Positions 44,976-54,549 of a stretch of DNA of 64,000 nucleotides are shown here, piece after piece (the stretch's first letter is position 1; each line of letters begins with the position of its first letter). Source of the stretch: Prevotellaceae bacterium (GTDB taxonomy: Bacteria; Bacteroidota; Bacteroidia; Bacteroidales; Bacteroidaceae). The stretch is from positions 1-64,000 of the forward strand of contig JABZLB010000006.1 of the NCBI GenBank assembly GCA_015256945.1, given 5' to 3'. Under the pieces are notes generated by a model that was not told the DNA's origin, searched no databases, and worked only from the letters and a program-made list of their open reading frames with translations. The translations under genes were made by a program, and so were the position numbers.

Positions 44976-46382
44976 TTACAGTTTTACAGCCGAAAGTACG
45001 CCCTTGTCGCAACCCTGTGTGAGGTCAATGGTAAGTACGTATGTATCACCATTGTTAAGTATTGTGCCGGCAGGCACGTAAACGTTCCCGTTATGGTGGC
45101 CATTGCCGTCGCCTACACAGAATACAGCACTTGTAGACGTGAGGTGATAGGCAGCTGCCGAGCCTTTAAACTCGGTGCCCCAGCCCTGTTGTCCGAAGAA
45201 CTTAAAGTCGACATCGGTAGCCCTTAACTGTTGACCCACAGTAAATGTAACCTGGTAAACCTTGTCTCTTACCTGCGCCATACAGAGTGCGTGGTTCGTA
45301 TCAGTCCACCAGTTCTGCCCTGCAACAAAACTGAATGCAGGCTTACCGAAACCGTCGTTGCCAATAATCCACACCGCACCAGAGCCGTCTGATGCCAGTC
45401 TTGCGGTCGACTTGTCGGCCTTGGTAGCCCAAATCTGGAAACCGTTACGCGTAGTGTTGGCCGTAATATGATAATTACCTGTTACCGCTTTAAACTTGTA
45501 CGTACCGTCTCCGTTAGGTGTAAAGAAGTCGGGATCGTAATACCAGCCGGGCGAATTAATCGCAGAAAGCCCTACAAACTCATAGTTCCGCCCCTGTGCA
45601 AGCTCGCCGTCGAAGGTTGTTTCGGTAGCAGAGAACACAATTTCCTGTGATGCTGTGGCCGGATCGTAAACAGGAGAATAGGCATAGGTAAGCGTATTGA
45701 AGGTAACCTTAAATGTGCCTCGTGTTGTGTTCACGAAACTGATGTCATCGGTTAAGTCTTGTTTTACGCCCTGTGTACCTTGTCCGAAGGTTATCTCACG
45801 CCCGTTAGCGCCCTGCTTCGGTGCAACAATATGTCCCTTTACCGTTTTGGAAGAAGGCGAGTTTACCATCGCCGAGAACAGATAAGGATTGGCAGGATCG
45901 GGAGTCATTGTATACTCATCGCCCGTACTTGTCACCAATTTCAGTGAAGCATAATGGGGACGCGACAACGGGATATTGATTGTCTTTTCGGCCGTTGTAA
46001 AATGTATGTCCTGTAAAGTTAGCTGCAATTGCGCATCGCCATCGGGCACATTCTGGTAGAACGGCATATAAAGGCGTACCTGATAATCGCCATCACTTTT
46101 TGTGCGGAGCGTGATATGCTGCACGCTTTCCTGCCCATACTTCAACACAGCCTTTAATGTTGACAAGGGCACTTTGGTATCAGTGCATTTTACGTTCACC
46201 GTAATACTGTCGCCAAACAGGGCCGGACTGACGGCCGCTACATCAATTTGTGGATTACCATCCTTTGGTGCTACGTCGTTATTATCGTCGCTACACGAGG
46301 CCATAACAAAGCCACCGGCCAGCACAAAGGCCATAACCGTAGCTTTTGTAGCATATTTTCCTAATATCTTATTTATTTTCAT
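44976..46382 (-). CDS. Surface glycan-binding lipoprotein (SusE/SusF position; DUF5125/DUF5121-like)
   Basis: Start at MKINKILGKYATK gives 468 residues with a lipoprotein signal (VLAGGFVMASC) followed by the acidic SDDNND tail typical of surface-exported Bacteroidetes lipoproteins. The mature part is a chain of beta-sandwich domains (for example SRPHYASLKLVTSTGDEYTM; GTYKFKAVTGNYHITANT; GAVWIIGNDGFGKPAFSF). The last resembles SusE/F-type C-terminal binding modules. I infer that it binds the locus glycan at the cell surface. It is the last gene of the locus, 25 bp from the GH30 lipoprotein gene. The upstream Met at 46400 is an alternative start. Confidence 0.75.
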   Translation of the reverse strand: MKINKILGKYATKATVMAFVLAGGFVMASCSDDNNDVAPKDGNPQIDVAAVSPALFGDSITVNVKCTDTKVPLSTLKAVLKYGQESVQHITLRTKSDGDYQVRLYMPFYQNVPDGDAQLQLTLQDIHFTTAEKTINIPLSRPHYASLKLVTSTGDEYTMTPDPANPYLFSAMVNSPSSKTVKGHIVAPKQGANGREITFGQGTQGVKQDLTDDISFVNTTRGTFKVTFNTLTYAYSPVYDPATASQEIVFSATETTFDGELAQGRNYEFVGLSAINSPGWYYDPDFFTPNGDGTYKFKAVTGNYHITANTTRNGFQIWATKADKSTARLASDGSGAVWIIGNDGFGKPAFSFVAGQNWWTDTNHALCMAQVRDKVYQVTFTVGQQLRATDVDFKFFGQQGWGTEFKGSAAAYHLTSTSAVFCVGDGNGHHNGNVYVPAGTILNNGDTYVLTIDLTQGCDKGVLSAVKL

Positions 46383-46407
46383 ATCAAAACTGTTAAACAT
46401 TTATGCC

Positions 46408-47958
46408 CTATTTCCAGCGTGCCGATACAACGGCATTGGTAGGTACTTTAATCTGAAAATGATGGTTACCGTCACTAAGTGTAATCAGCTGGTCGTGATC
46501 ATCTGTATTTAAAAGCACAGCCGCACAAGTGCCATCGGTATTCAAAAACTCAGCATGGATAAGCTTGTCGTTTTGTATATCTCTCTTCACGCCAAGCCTT
46601 ACGGCCCCGGGTTTAACCACAGAGGCAATCTGACTAATTACATAATAGTGTGAATTATAAGTGATATTTTTGTAGTTTGCCGCATCAATGTCGACAGCTC
46701 CAAAACATGTTTGGCATCCTCCTGCGAGGTTAGGCCCCATCCTTGAGTCTAACATCAGGTTCCAAACAAGCACAGCTTTACACATTTTATTGACTGTACC
46801 AAGAACAACATTCTTCATATCGGCAACCAGACGCTTGGATAAATTGCGACCGTCATTCCAAGTACCAATGCTCGATTCTGTAAAAATAAGCTCCTTTCCG
46901 GGCGCTTTTTCATAGACGTCGCTGAGTTCTGAGTTATTGCCTCCATAGTCATGAAAGGCAGCCCCTACGACGAGTTCCGAACCATTGTAGCCGCTGCCTA
47001 GAGCGTCATAAACCTTTACTGGGTAGTCGTCTTGCCCGTTAGCATAGTCGTAATTGTGGTCATATACATAAATTTTAGTTGATAATCCCGTCGACTTAAA
47101 AGCGTGAGCAAGTTCCTTTACAAACGGAGCCTCCTCCTGCCAGGGCATATAAGTAGACGCACAATTGCCGGGATTGAGCGGCTCATTTTGCGGCGTTACG
47201 GCATAGATATGAATGCCTTGCTGCTGCATAGCCTGCACAAACTTGACAAAATACTGAGCATAGGTGGCACGATAATCAGGATTCAGATGGCCGTCGGTCC
47301 ACTTATTGTGCGGTGTTTTTGTAACAATGTCGGCAACTTTCATCCATCGCGGGCATGTCCATGGCGAAGCAATGATTCGTAAATCAGGGTTAATAGCCAG
47401 AATTTCCTTCAATACAGGTATTACAAAATGGGTTTCATCGTTTTGCAATGCAAAGTTTTCGAGACCGGGTTTATCGCATAAAGTGTATTCGGTACTTGAA
47501 AAATCGCTACACCCTATCGATATTCTTACATAGCTTGCACCATATCCTGCCGTAGGTGAAAAGGTTCTTTTTAAGAATGTTTCGCGCTCGGTCTTGTCCA
47601 TTTTCAGCAAGTTATACGCCGTAGAATAAGTGATAGCATAGCCAAATCCCTCCATAGTCTGCTTGTGTTGAGAGGGATCAACCTCAATCGTTGTGGGTGC
47701 CATGTTAACTCCTGACAATAAAGAGGCCGAATCTTGCTTCAACAAACTAACACCGTTTGCCGATGTGGTAAACAAACGAACCTGACCATTTGCAGGAACA
47801 GGATTGATGGAAAGACTCTCACTTGTCAAAGGTTTCTGCAAGTCTAAACCATTATCAACATTACACGCTGTAAGCCCAAAGAATGCAAAAGCACATAATG
47901 GAGCTATCATTTTATGGCGCATAAGTGAATGAAAAATATTTATATTTATTTGCTTCAT
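46408..47958 (-). CDS. GH30 family glycoside hydrolase, lipoprotein
   Basis: From MKQININIFHSL it has 516 residues with a lipoprotein signal (APLCAFAFFGLTAC); MRHKM at 47922 or 47997 are alternative starts. The GH30 TIM-barrel is clear: MEGFGYAITYSTAYNLLKM, YVRISIGCSDFSSTEYTL, ASPWTCPRWMK, the acid/base Glu in VTPQNEPLNPGN, and the nucleophile in ELIFTESSIGTWN. A C-terminal beta domain completes it. Subfamily 3 enzymes are beta-1,6-glucanases, which fits the locus; beta-glucosylceramidase or xylanase activity is less likely. The lipid anchor implies an outer-membrane surface enzyme that makes oligosaccharides for SusC/D. Confidence 0.9.
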   Translation of the reverse strand: MKQININIFHSLMRHKMIAPLCAFAFFGLTACNVDNGLDLQKPLTSESLSINPVPANGQVRLFTTSANGVSLLKQDSASLLSGVNMAPTTIEVDPSQHKQTMEGFGYAITYSTAYNLLKMDKTERETFLKRTFSPTAGYGASYVRISIGCSDFSSTEYTLCDKPGLENFALQNDETHFVIPVLKEILAINPDLRIIASPWTCPRWMKVADIVTKTPHNKWTDGHLNPDYRATYAQYFVKFVQAMQQQGIHIYAVTPQNEPLNPGNCASTYMPWQEEAPFVKELAHAFKSTGLSTKIYVYDHNYDYANGQDDYPVKVYDALGSGYNGSELVVGAAFHDYGGNNSELSDVYEKAPGKELIFTESSIGTWNDGRNLSKRLVADMKNVVLGTVNKMCKAVLVWNLMLDSRMGPNLAGGCQTCFGAVDIDAANYKNITYNSHYYVISQIASVVKPGAVRLGVKRDIQNDKLIHAEFLNTDGTCAAVLLNTDDHDQLITLSDGNHHFQIKVPTNAVVSARWK

Positions 47959-48012
47959 TGTTGCTAATTTTAGAATCATACTTCTGTTTTTCAACATAAA
48001 TACCGATACATT

Positions 48013-49536
48013 TTAGTAACCGGGATTCTGTATAAGATTAGGATTCTGGTCGAGAGCTGTCTGCGGAATAGGGAAAAGGTATGAGTTTTTATCAAACGCT
48101 TTCTTCTGCTGTAAACGGCCTTCGTCACGACTATTAATTGTATTCATATACTGTTCAACCTTACCATATCGGCAAAGATCGAACCAACGCTCTCCCTCCA
48201 TGGCCAGTTCGAGGCGACGTTCATGCAGCACGGCCTCAATCATGGCATCCTTCGTTGCCGTCTTATCAGCAGTGAGGTCGGGCAGCTTTGCACGATGACG
48301 AATTATGTTTACAAGCTCAGCGCTCTTCGATAAGTTCCCTTTGAAAGCGTAAGCCTCGGCTTCAAGCAGAATAATATCGGCCAGACGTACAACATATTCA
48401 TTGTTATAGCCCGAGCGTAACTTATACATAAACGGATAGTTGGCAGCGGGATAGTAGTTGCTCCACGTGCAAGAGTAGTAAACAACAGTCTGATTAAATC
48501 GTGCCGTATCGCCCTCGTTGTGGAAATCTTTAATCAGATCGCGTGAAGGAGTAACCCATTTTGCCCACGTAAACGACTGGTTATAGTTTTCCAAACAGCG
48601 GCCGTACATCCAGCTTTCCCAGTTGCTTGCTCCCTGGCTCCAGTGTATTTCCTGAATACCTTCTGATGTATTTCGCTTTACACAATCATGTGTAACAGGA
48701 TTCCATCCCCACAAAGTAGAGAACGATGGCTCCAGTGCAATACCGGGAGTATTACGTACTTGTTCGGCGTATTGAATTACTTTGTCATAGTCCTGTACTG
48801 GTTTTTCAGCATAAACCTTGGCTAAAAAGGCTAAGGCTACGGGCTTGGTAAGACGCGTGCGGTCAGCAGAGTCGAAGTCAGGAGCATTTTGAGCCGCATA
48901 CTCCAAATCAGAAATGATCTGCTTGTAGCACTCTTCCTGAGTAGAACGAGGAGGATAATAAGCTGGCCATACTTCCTCAATGTTGTTCGATGTAATTGTT
49001 TTCGCAATAGAAGTAATTACTGGAAACGAACCCCATATGCGGGCAAGGCGGAACATCATTTGCGCACGGAACAGCTCTCCCTGAGCTTTATACAGCCTGT
49101 ATTCAGCATCGTTGATAGCACCTTTTTTAAGTAATTGCTCTGCTCCATTTATTAAAACATTAGCCTTTGCGATGTCTTCGAGATACCTGTTCCAGTCACG
49201 GCTGAAGTTTCCATTGCTTGCATCAACTGAGTTTACTTCCAAAGGAGTGGTCTCTGTGCCTGTTGTTCCACCGTAAGCATTGTCTGCATGTGCCTCCCCA
49301 AGGATGACATAGTCGAGGTGTGCGTGCTCTTGTCTGGTGCGATAAAGCTCATAAATGGCTTTCAATTGGTTGTCGGCAGCAGCCTTATCTTTCAGAATGA
49401 CGGTTGCTGTATCGTTTTTTCCTCCCTCGGTTAGCTCGGAAGGATCTGAGATTGGGGCAATATCAAGTGAACAGGCATTGAATAATCCCAATGCCAATGC
49501 ACAAAAAACACCAATCTTTAATGATATTTTATTCAT
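48013..49536 (-). CDS. susD: SusD/RagB-like nutrient uptake lipoprotein
   Basis: This 507-residue surface lipoprotein has a signal (LKIGVFCALALGLFNACSLDI, Cys lipidated) and the SusD helical fold: N-terminal AAADNQLKAIYELYRTR, LFRAQMMFRLARIWGSFPVI, and a C-terminal HERRLELAMEGERWFDLCRYGKV. That last segment is the family hallmark. It caps the SusC transporter and binds glycan. It follows susC after 175 bp, a gap that contains a 22-bp tandem repeat, and precedes the GH30 lipoprotein gene. Confidence 0.95.
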   Translation of the reverse strand: MNKISLKIGVFCALALGLFNACSLDIAPISDPSELTEGGKNDTATVILKDKAAADNQLKAIYELYRTRQEHAHLDYVILGEAHADNAYGGTTGTETTPLEVNSVDASNGNFSRDWNRYLEDIAKANVLINGAEQLLKKGAINDAEYRLYKAQGELFRAQMMFRLARIWGSFPVITSIAKTITSNNIEEVWPAYYPPRSTQEECYKQIISDLEYAAQNAPDFDSADRTRLTKPVALAFLAKVYAEKPVQDYDKVIQYAEQVRNTPGIALEPSFSTLWGWNPVTHDCVKRNTSEGIQEIHWSQGASNWESWMYGRCLENYNQSFTWAKWVTPSRDLIKDFHNEGDTARFNQTVVYYSCTWSNYYPAANYPFMYKLRSGYNNEYVVRLADIILLEAEAYAFKGNLSKSAELVNIIRHRAKLPDLTADKTATKDAMIEAVLHERRLELAMEGERWFDLCRYGKVEQYMNTINSRDEGRLQQKKAFDKNSYLFPIPQTALDQNPNLIQNPGY

Positions 49537-49560
49537 AATTATATGCTGTTAAAAAATCAA

Positions 49561-49660
49561 CTGTATGCTTGTAAACATCCGACCGCATGATTGTAAACGT
49601 CTGACTGTATGCTTGTAAACATCTGGCTGTATGCTTGTAAACAAACCACTGTATGTCGGT
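49561..49660. repeat. 22-bp tandem repeat between susC and susD
   Basis: Four full units of exactly 22 bp start at 49561, 49583, 49605 and 49627, followed by a partial unit. The shared core is CTGTATGCTTGTAAACATC; the last full unit diverges after TGTAAACA. It lies in the only long gap inside the operon, in the stretch transcribed between the susC stop and the susD start. Confidence 0.88.
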
Positions 49661-49711
49661 CAGGTACTAACATAACATTGATTGATTATTAATTTATAAT
49701 TGGTTTAAGTA

Positions 49712-52693
49712 TCAGAATTCAACCTTAAGTCCCATCACAAACGACCTGCTTAAAGGATAAGTACCCCAGTCGAGTCCCTGAACGGTACCGCTGTCGCCAT
49801 ACTGATTCACCTCCGGGTCGCGGCCTTTATAGCCTGTCCACGTCAGCAAATTGGTGAAAGAAATGTACGGCATAAGCCTTGTGAGGTGCATTTTACGTAA
49901 TGCAAGTGCAGGAACATCATAAGAAAGTGTGATACTTTTCACGCGCAAGTAGCTGCCATCCTCTATATAATAGGTAGAGTTTCTCTGGTCAAAGCCAGCC
50001 TTTGGCACGTCTGTTATCTGACCAGGAATACGCCAACGTCGCAAAACTGTGGTGCTTTGGTTGCGTCCGTCAAACATACCCTCGTTGTCCATACGTGATA
50101 CATTATAAATATCGTTGCCGTAACTTCCCTGCAAGAGTACGCTTAAGCTCAGACCTTTCCATGCGAACGTGTTCGTCATACCGAAAGTAAAATCGGGGTT
50201 CGGGTCGCCAATGTATGTTCTGTCATTGGCTGAAATAATGCCGTCATTGTTTATATCGCGGTAGTTTAATTCGCCAGTCTCACGGTTTACACCGTCTGCT
50301 ATATAACCGTAAAAGCTGCCAAGCGGGCGTCCCGGCGTGTTACGAACCACATAATCGTGTACATGATCGGTGGTAATTGCAGCGGGATATACCTTAGTTA
50401 ATTTAAGACTCTTCAGCTTATTGCGATTGAACGAGATGTTGAAATCGGTATTCCAGCTGAGTTTTCCTGTCAGATTTTTCGAACTTACAGCCAATTCCCA
50501 ACCGCGGTTTTCTATTTCACCACCATTAAACGCCATCGTATTTGCCTCAGCACCACCCGTAGGAAGCGTCATGTTCATTAACAAATCGTGCGTCAATTTA
50601 TAATAATAATCCACATAGAATGTGAGGCGATTATTCAGCAATGTAAGGTCTAAGCCAATATTAGTTTGCGATGTTGTTTCCCAGGTAAGCTCAGGATTGC
50701 TCAATATACTCTTCGTACGCGTAGGCACTGCATTGGGATCTCCGCTTGTCCCAAACCACTGAATGCGATTAATCTTGTACAGAGCGAGGTAGCTATAATC
50801 GCCTAATCCACTCTGGTTACCGGTCTGTCCCCATCCTCCGCGCAGCTTTAAGTCGTCAATCCATGAGACATTTTTCATGAACTTTTCCTGCGAAATACGC
50901 CATGCTGCCGAAAAAGAGGGGAAATATCCCCAACGATGTCCCGGTGCAAGTTTGGAACTACCGTCAGCACGTAAGTTCGCCGTGAAGAGATAAGTATCAT
51001 TATAATTATACTGCAAACGGCCGAAAAACGAGAGTATTGCCCATTCAGAGGCTGTCGAACCAGTGCCTGTCCAGCTTATCTTATTGGCGGCATTCAGCGT
51101 CTTGATGTCAGCATCGGCATAATAAGAACCGCTGATATAGCTCTGGCTCCAGCGGCTGTTTGTCCACGAAGAGCCAGCCATCATATCCAGACTGTGACGT
51201 CCAAACTCTTTCTTCCAGTTGATTGTATTGTCGAATGTCCATATTGTTCCCGTAGAACGGCTGTCATATCCCGTTCCGTGCTGGTTGCGACCTTCGAGCG
51301 TTTCCGTAGGATCGAGGAAGTTTGTAGTTATGCCTGACGAACGGTCAAAGGCGAGAGTGCTCGTAAATTTAAGTGTCGGCAACAGGGTAACAATGGCTTT
51401 TCCCGATGCAAGAAGCTTGTTATACTGGCTCTTGTTATCCTTTGTTCGTGCAATATTCTCCAACGGGCTATGAACGTTTACACCGTAATAGTTTGAATAA
51501 TACTGCCTAGGGTTTGCAGGATCCCATACTGGTCCGTATGTCGGTGTTTCAATAACCGATGCCAAAACGCCTCCACGGTTGCTGCCTGTACCCGATATAA
51601 TGCCGGTGCCTCTGTAAGTATAGTCGGAGTATGCCACGTCAGCGTTAATGGTTAACCACTTTGAAATATCATTGATTATGTTGCCGCGAACGTTGTATCG
51701 CTTGTAATTCGAAGCGCGAATTACACCATTTTCACCCGTATAGCCGCCCGAAAGGAAATAGCGTAACTTGTCATTGCCGCTGGTAATATTGAGCTGATAG
51801 TCCTGAACATTGCCCACACGATAAACCTCTTTTTTCCAATCGGTCTGGTCAACAAGGTTATTGGGGAGCCTGACAACGCCCAGCTCGTCCATCAATTCCT
51901 TGTATTGGGCTGCGTTTAATGAGTTTTGATTATCACGCACACCGTTGAAAGCGTAATGTGCATTCAGCGCAATTTTTGTCACACCAGCCTTACCTTGCTT
52001 GGTATTGATGATGACAACGCCGTTGGCTGCGCGGCTACCGTAGATGGCTGCAGAGGAGGCATCCTTCAGAATTTGGATGTTATCAATGTCGTCAGACGAC
52101 AGATAGTCGACATTATCTACGGGTACACCGTCAACCACATAAAGCGGACTGTTGCTACCGTTAAGCGATGTGGTTCCGCGAACACGTATAGTTGGCGATG
52201 CGCCCGGCTGACCATTGGCCTGACTTATCTGCAAACCGGCTGCCATTCCCTGCATGCCTTGCAGAGCGCTTACGATGGGACGCTTCTCCAAATCTTTTGT
52301 CGAGACCGATGAAACAGCCGTTGTAACATCCTTCCTTTTTACAGAACCGTAACCTATTGTCACCACTTCGTTAAGTGTATTGGCGTCTTCTTGCATGGTA
52401 ACCGTCATGCCGTTGGAGGCCTTAACCGTAAGCGTTTTAAACCCTACATACGAGAAACGAAGACGGGCACCGTTGTCTACACTGAGCGTAAACTGCCCGT
52501 CGGCGTTGGTTGCCGTGCCATTTGTAGTTCCTTCCACCTGCACGGTGGCACCCACTACCGGCTCATTCTGCGCGTCAACAACCTTTCCAGTCACTTTCGT
52601 TTGCTGGGCAAAGGCCGCCGATGAAATCAGCAACGCCGCCACAATCAACAGGAACGACCTGATGGCTGTTAGACTTTTTGTTTTCTTTTTCAT
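49712..52693 (-). CDS. susC: SusC/RagA-type TonB-dependent outer-membrane transporter
   Basis: This 993-residue protein has a signal peptide (SFLLIVAALLISSAAFAQQ), an N-terminal carboxypeptidase-like domain (about 30-115: VTGKVVDAQNEPVVGATVQVEG, then a TonB-box region LNEVVTIGYGSVKRKDV), the plug (VVDGVPVDNVDYLSSDDIDNIQILKDASSAAIYGSRAANGVVII), and the long beta-barrel. It ends in an aromatic-ended strand (SRSFVMGLKVEF). SusC imports oligosaccharides captured by SusD, powered by TonB-ExbBD. The gene follows the first GH30 gene by 71 bp. Confidence 0.97.
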   Translation of the reverse strand: MKKKTKSLTAIRSFLLIVAALLISSAAFAQQTKVTGKVVDAQNEPVVGATVQVEGTTNGTATNADGQFTLSVDNGARLRFSYVGFKTLTVKASNGMTVTMQEDANTLNEVVTIGYGSVKRKDVTTAVSSVSTKDLEKRPIVSALQGMQGMAAGLQISQANGQPGASPTIRVRGTTSLNGSNSPLYVVDGVPVDNVDYLSSDDIDNIQILKDASSAAIYGSRAANGVVIINTKQGKAGVTKIALNAHYAFNGVRDNQNSLNAAQYKELMDELGVVRLPNNLVDQTDWKKEVYRVGNVQDYQLNITSGNDKLRYFLSGGYTGENGVIRASNYKRYNVRGNIINDISKWLTINADVAYSDYTYRGTGIISGTGSNRGGVLASVIETPTYGPVWDPANPRQYYSNYYGVNVHSPLENIARTKDNKSQYNKLLASGKAIVTLLPTLKFTSTLAFDRSSGITTNFLDPTETLEGRNQHGTGYDSRSTGTIWTFDNTINWKKEFGRHSLDMMAGSSWTNSRWSQSYISGSYYADADIKTLNAANKISWTGTGSTASEWAILSFFGRLQYNYNDTYLFTANLRADGSSKLAPGHRWGYFPSFSAAWRISQEKFMKNVSWIDDLKLRGGWGQTGNQSGLGDYSYLALYKINRIQWFGTSGDPNAVPTRTKSILSNPELTWETTSQTNIGLDLTLLNNRLTFYVDYYYKLTHDLLMNMTLPTGGAEANTMAFNGGEIENRGWELAVSSKNLTGKLSWNTDFNISFNRNKLKSLKLTKVYPAAITTDHVHDYVVRNTPGRPLGSFYGYIADGVNRETGELNYRDINNDGIISANDRTYIGDPNPDFTFGMTNTFAWKGLSLSVLLQGSYGNDIYNVSRMDNEGMFDGRNQSTTVLRRWRIPGQITDVPKAGFDQRNSTYYIEDGSYLRVKSITLSYDVPALALRKMHLTRLMPYISFTNLLTWTGYKGRDPEVNQYGDSGTVQGLDWGTYPLSRSFVMGLKVEF

Positions 52694-52764
52694 GATTTTT
52701 ACTTGTTGTGTTTTTGTTTAAAAGGGATTAATTTCAAGATATTTATTGAGCTTTTACAGCTGAA

Positions 52765-54228
52765 TTATCTGTCGATAACCGGCATTTTGAAGTTGCCCAT
52801 GCGCACCGACGTTACCCCATTGGCAGGTACTGTTACATCTAAATAATCGCTGTCGTCGGTAATGGTAAGCGAAAGGGGTTCATCGTTGCGGTTTGAAAGA
52901 ACCGCAGCCGTACTGCCGTCGGGGTTTACAAAGCCCGCACAGGTAAGCCCATAAGGCTGCCATCCATTGGTATCAACCCTGTAAGCACCGGGCTTTACAA
53001 CGGCTGCAATGTGGCTTATTATATAATAATGTGAATTGTACGTAATATGCGAATAGCTTTCCTTATCAATGTCAACGGCACCATAACACGTCTGACATCC
53101 GCCATCAAGATTGGGTCCTCGCTGTGTGTCGAGCATTAAATTCCATACCATTACCGCCCTGCACGAGCGGTTAACCGTACCCAGAACCACATGCTCCATA
53201 TCGTCATTGAGGCGCGCCTTCAGGCTACGGCCGTTGTTCCATGTGCCTATACTGGTTTCGGTAAAGATGAGTTCTTTCCCCGGTGCCAGCCTGCGGATGT
53301 TGTCAAGCTCGCTTTCTGCCCCTCCGTAATTGTGGTAAGCGGCTCCCACAACAAGCTCAGAACCGGCAAAAGATGAGCCCAATGCCGTATAAACCTTTAT
53401 GGGATACTCGTACTGATCGGGCATATTGTCGTAATTATAATTGTGGTCAAACACATAGATTCTGGTTTTTATACCAGCCTTTTTAAAGGCCCATGCCATT
53501 GCCTTTACAAACGGAGCCTCATCCTCCCAGGGCATAAAGGTTGACGCACAGTTGCCTTTGTTCAGAGGTTCGTTCTGCGGACTAACGGCATAAACGCTTA
53601 TACCCTCACGCTTCATGGCTTTGATAAACTTCACAAAATATTGTGCATACACGTCGCGATAAGCGGGATTAAGACGCCCGTCCGTCCACGAGTAATGGGG
53701 TTTTCGGCTTACAGGGTCGGAAACTTTCATCCAACGCGGGCACGTCCACGGTGCAGCAATTACCTTAACAGCGGGATTTATGGCCAGCACCTCTTTTAAA
53801 ACGGGCAGCACATACTGCTTTTCGTCGCTATGAAAGGCAAAGTTTTCGAGCCCCTTTTTATCGCACAGCGTATACTCGGTGCTCGAAAAATCGTTACAAC
53901 CTATCGACATTCGCACATAACTTGCACCATAACCGTTACGGTTTGAAAACGTTTGTACCAGAAAACGGTGACGCGCAGCCGGCGACATTTTCAGCAAATT
54001 ATAACACGCCGAGTATGTAAGGGCATAGCCAAAACCGTCAATATCCTGATACCTGCTGTTGCGATGTAGTGTAACCAGGTGCTCAGAAACTTCCTTCTTA
54101 CTGGTTTTTCCTGTTGTAAGAGCAAGACTTTGGGAACCGTCGGCCGTTGTTGTAAACTCACAATAACTTTGCGAACGCATGGCCACTGGCAAACAGAGAA
54201 CGCATAATAACACAAAGAGCTTTTTCAT
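52765..54228 (-). CDS. GH30 family glycoside hydrolase, periplasmic paralogue
   Basis: This 487-residue protein has a Sec signal peptide (MKKLFVLLCVLCLPVAMRSQ) without a lipobox that I accept. The GH30 core is like the paralogue at 46408: DGFGYALTYSACYNLLKM, YVRMSIGCNDFSSTEYTL, PWTCPRWMKVSD, acid/base Glu in VSPQNEPLNKGN, nucleophile in ELIFTETSIGTWN. It is the first gene of the locus in transcription order. It is probably periplasmic, trimming oligosaccharides after import, while the paralogue works at the surface. No regulator (HTCS, SusR or ECF/anti-sigma) and no GH3 gene lie next to it in the window, and no canonical TAnnTTTG box was seen upstream. Confidence 0.9.
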   Translation of the reverse strand: MKKLFVLLCVLCLPVAMRSQSYCEFTTTADGSQSLALTTGKTSKKEVSEHLVTLHRNSRYQDIDGFGYALTYSACYNLLKMSPAARHRFLVQTFSNRNGYGASYVRMSIGCNDFSSTEYTLCDKKGLENFAFHSDEKQYVLPVLKEVLAINPAVKVIAAPWTCPRWMKVSDPVSRKPHYSWTDGRLNPAYRDVYAQYFVKFIKAMKREGISVYAVSPQNEPLNKGNCASTFMPWEDEAPFVKAMAWAFKKAGIKTRIYVFDHNYNYDNMPDQYEYPIKVYTALGSSFAGSELVVGAAYHNYGGAESELDNIRRLAPGKELIFTETSIGTWNNGRSLKARLNDDMEHVVLGTVNRSCRAVMVWNLMLDTQRGPNLDGGCQTCYGAVDIDKESYSHITYNSHYYIISHIAAVVKPGAYRVDTNGWQPYGLTCAGFVNPDGSTAAVLSNRNDEPLSLTITDDSDYLDVTVPANGVTSVRMGNFKMPVIDR

Positions 54229-54472
54229 AGCATGTTAAAAAATTTAGCATGTAAAATTAAACATTAATCTGAAATTGTACAAAGGACAGCCCTTAAATTT
54301 TCCCATTTTAACAAACAGGGCACACCCGTTGACCCATAACACTTATATTATAACAAAACAGAACCGACAATACCATTAAACAAAACAGGCGTTATGGCAA
54401 TGGCTTTAAGGAACAATGCAGCCGGCTTTACATAGGCTTTATCTGACATTTACATTGTATAGAACAATGTTC

Positions 54473-54549
54473 GGCGGCCGTCAGCAGCGCAGTCGGCGAT
54501 CGTCATACACGTCGTCCGGCGGCCGTCAACAGCACTGCTGACGGCCGCC
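54473..54549. repeat. 77-bp palindrome array D (four GRCGRYCGYC units)
   Basis: Units start at 54473 (GGCGGCCGTC), 54495 (GGCGATCGTC), 54518 (GGCGGCCGTC) and 54540 (GACGGCCGCC), at steps of 22, 23 and 22 bp. The first and last units form a perfect outer inverted repeat (54473-54487 with 54535-54549). The left flank CATTGTATAGAACAATG is itself a small inverted repeat, and TGTATAGAACA also occurs left of array A. Confidence 0.9.

Noticed and set aside
8608..54549. CRISPR interpretation of the arrays
   Set aside because: Repeats are 10-bp palindromes with only 12-13 bp between them; there is no cas gene and no spacer-like content.
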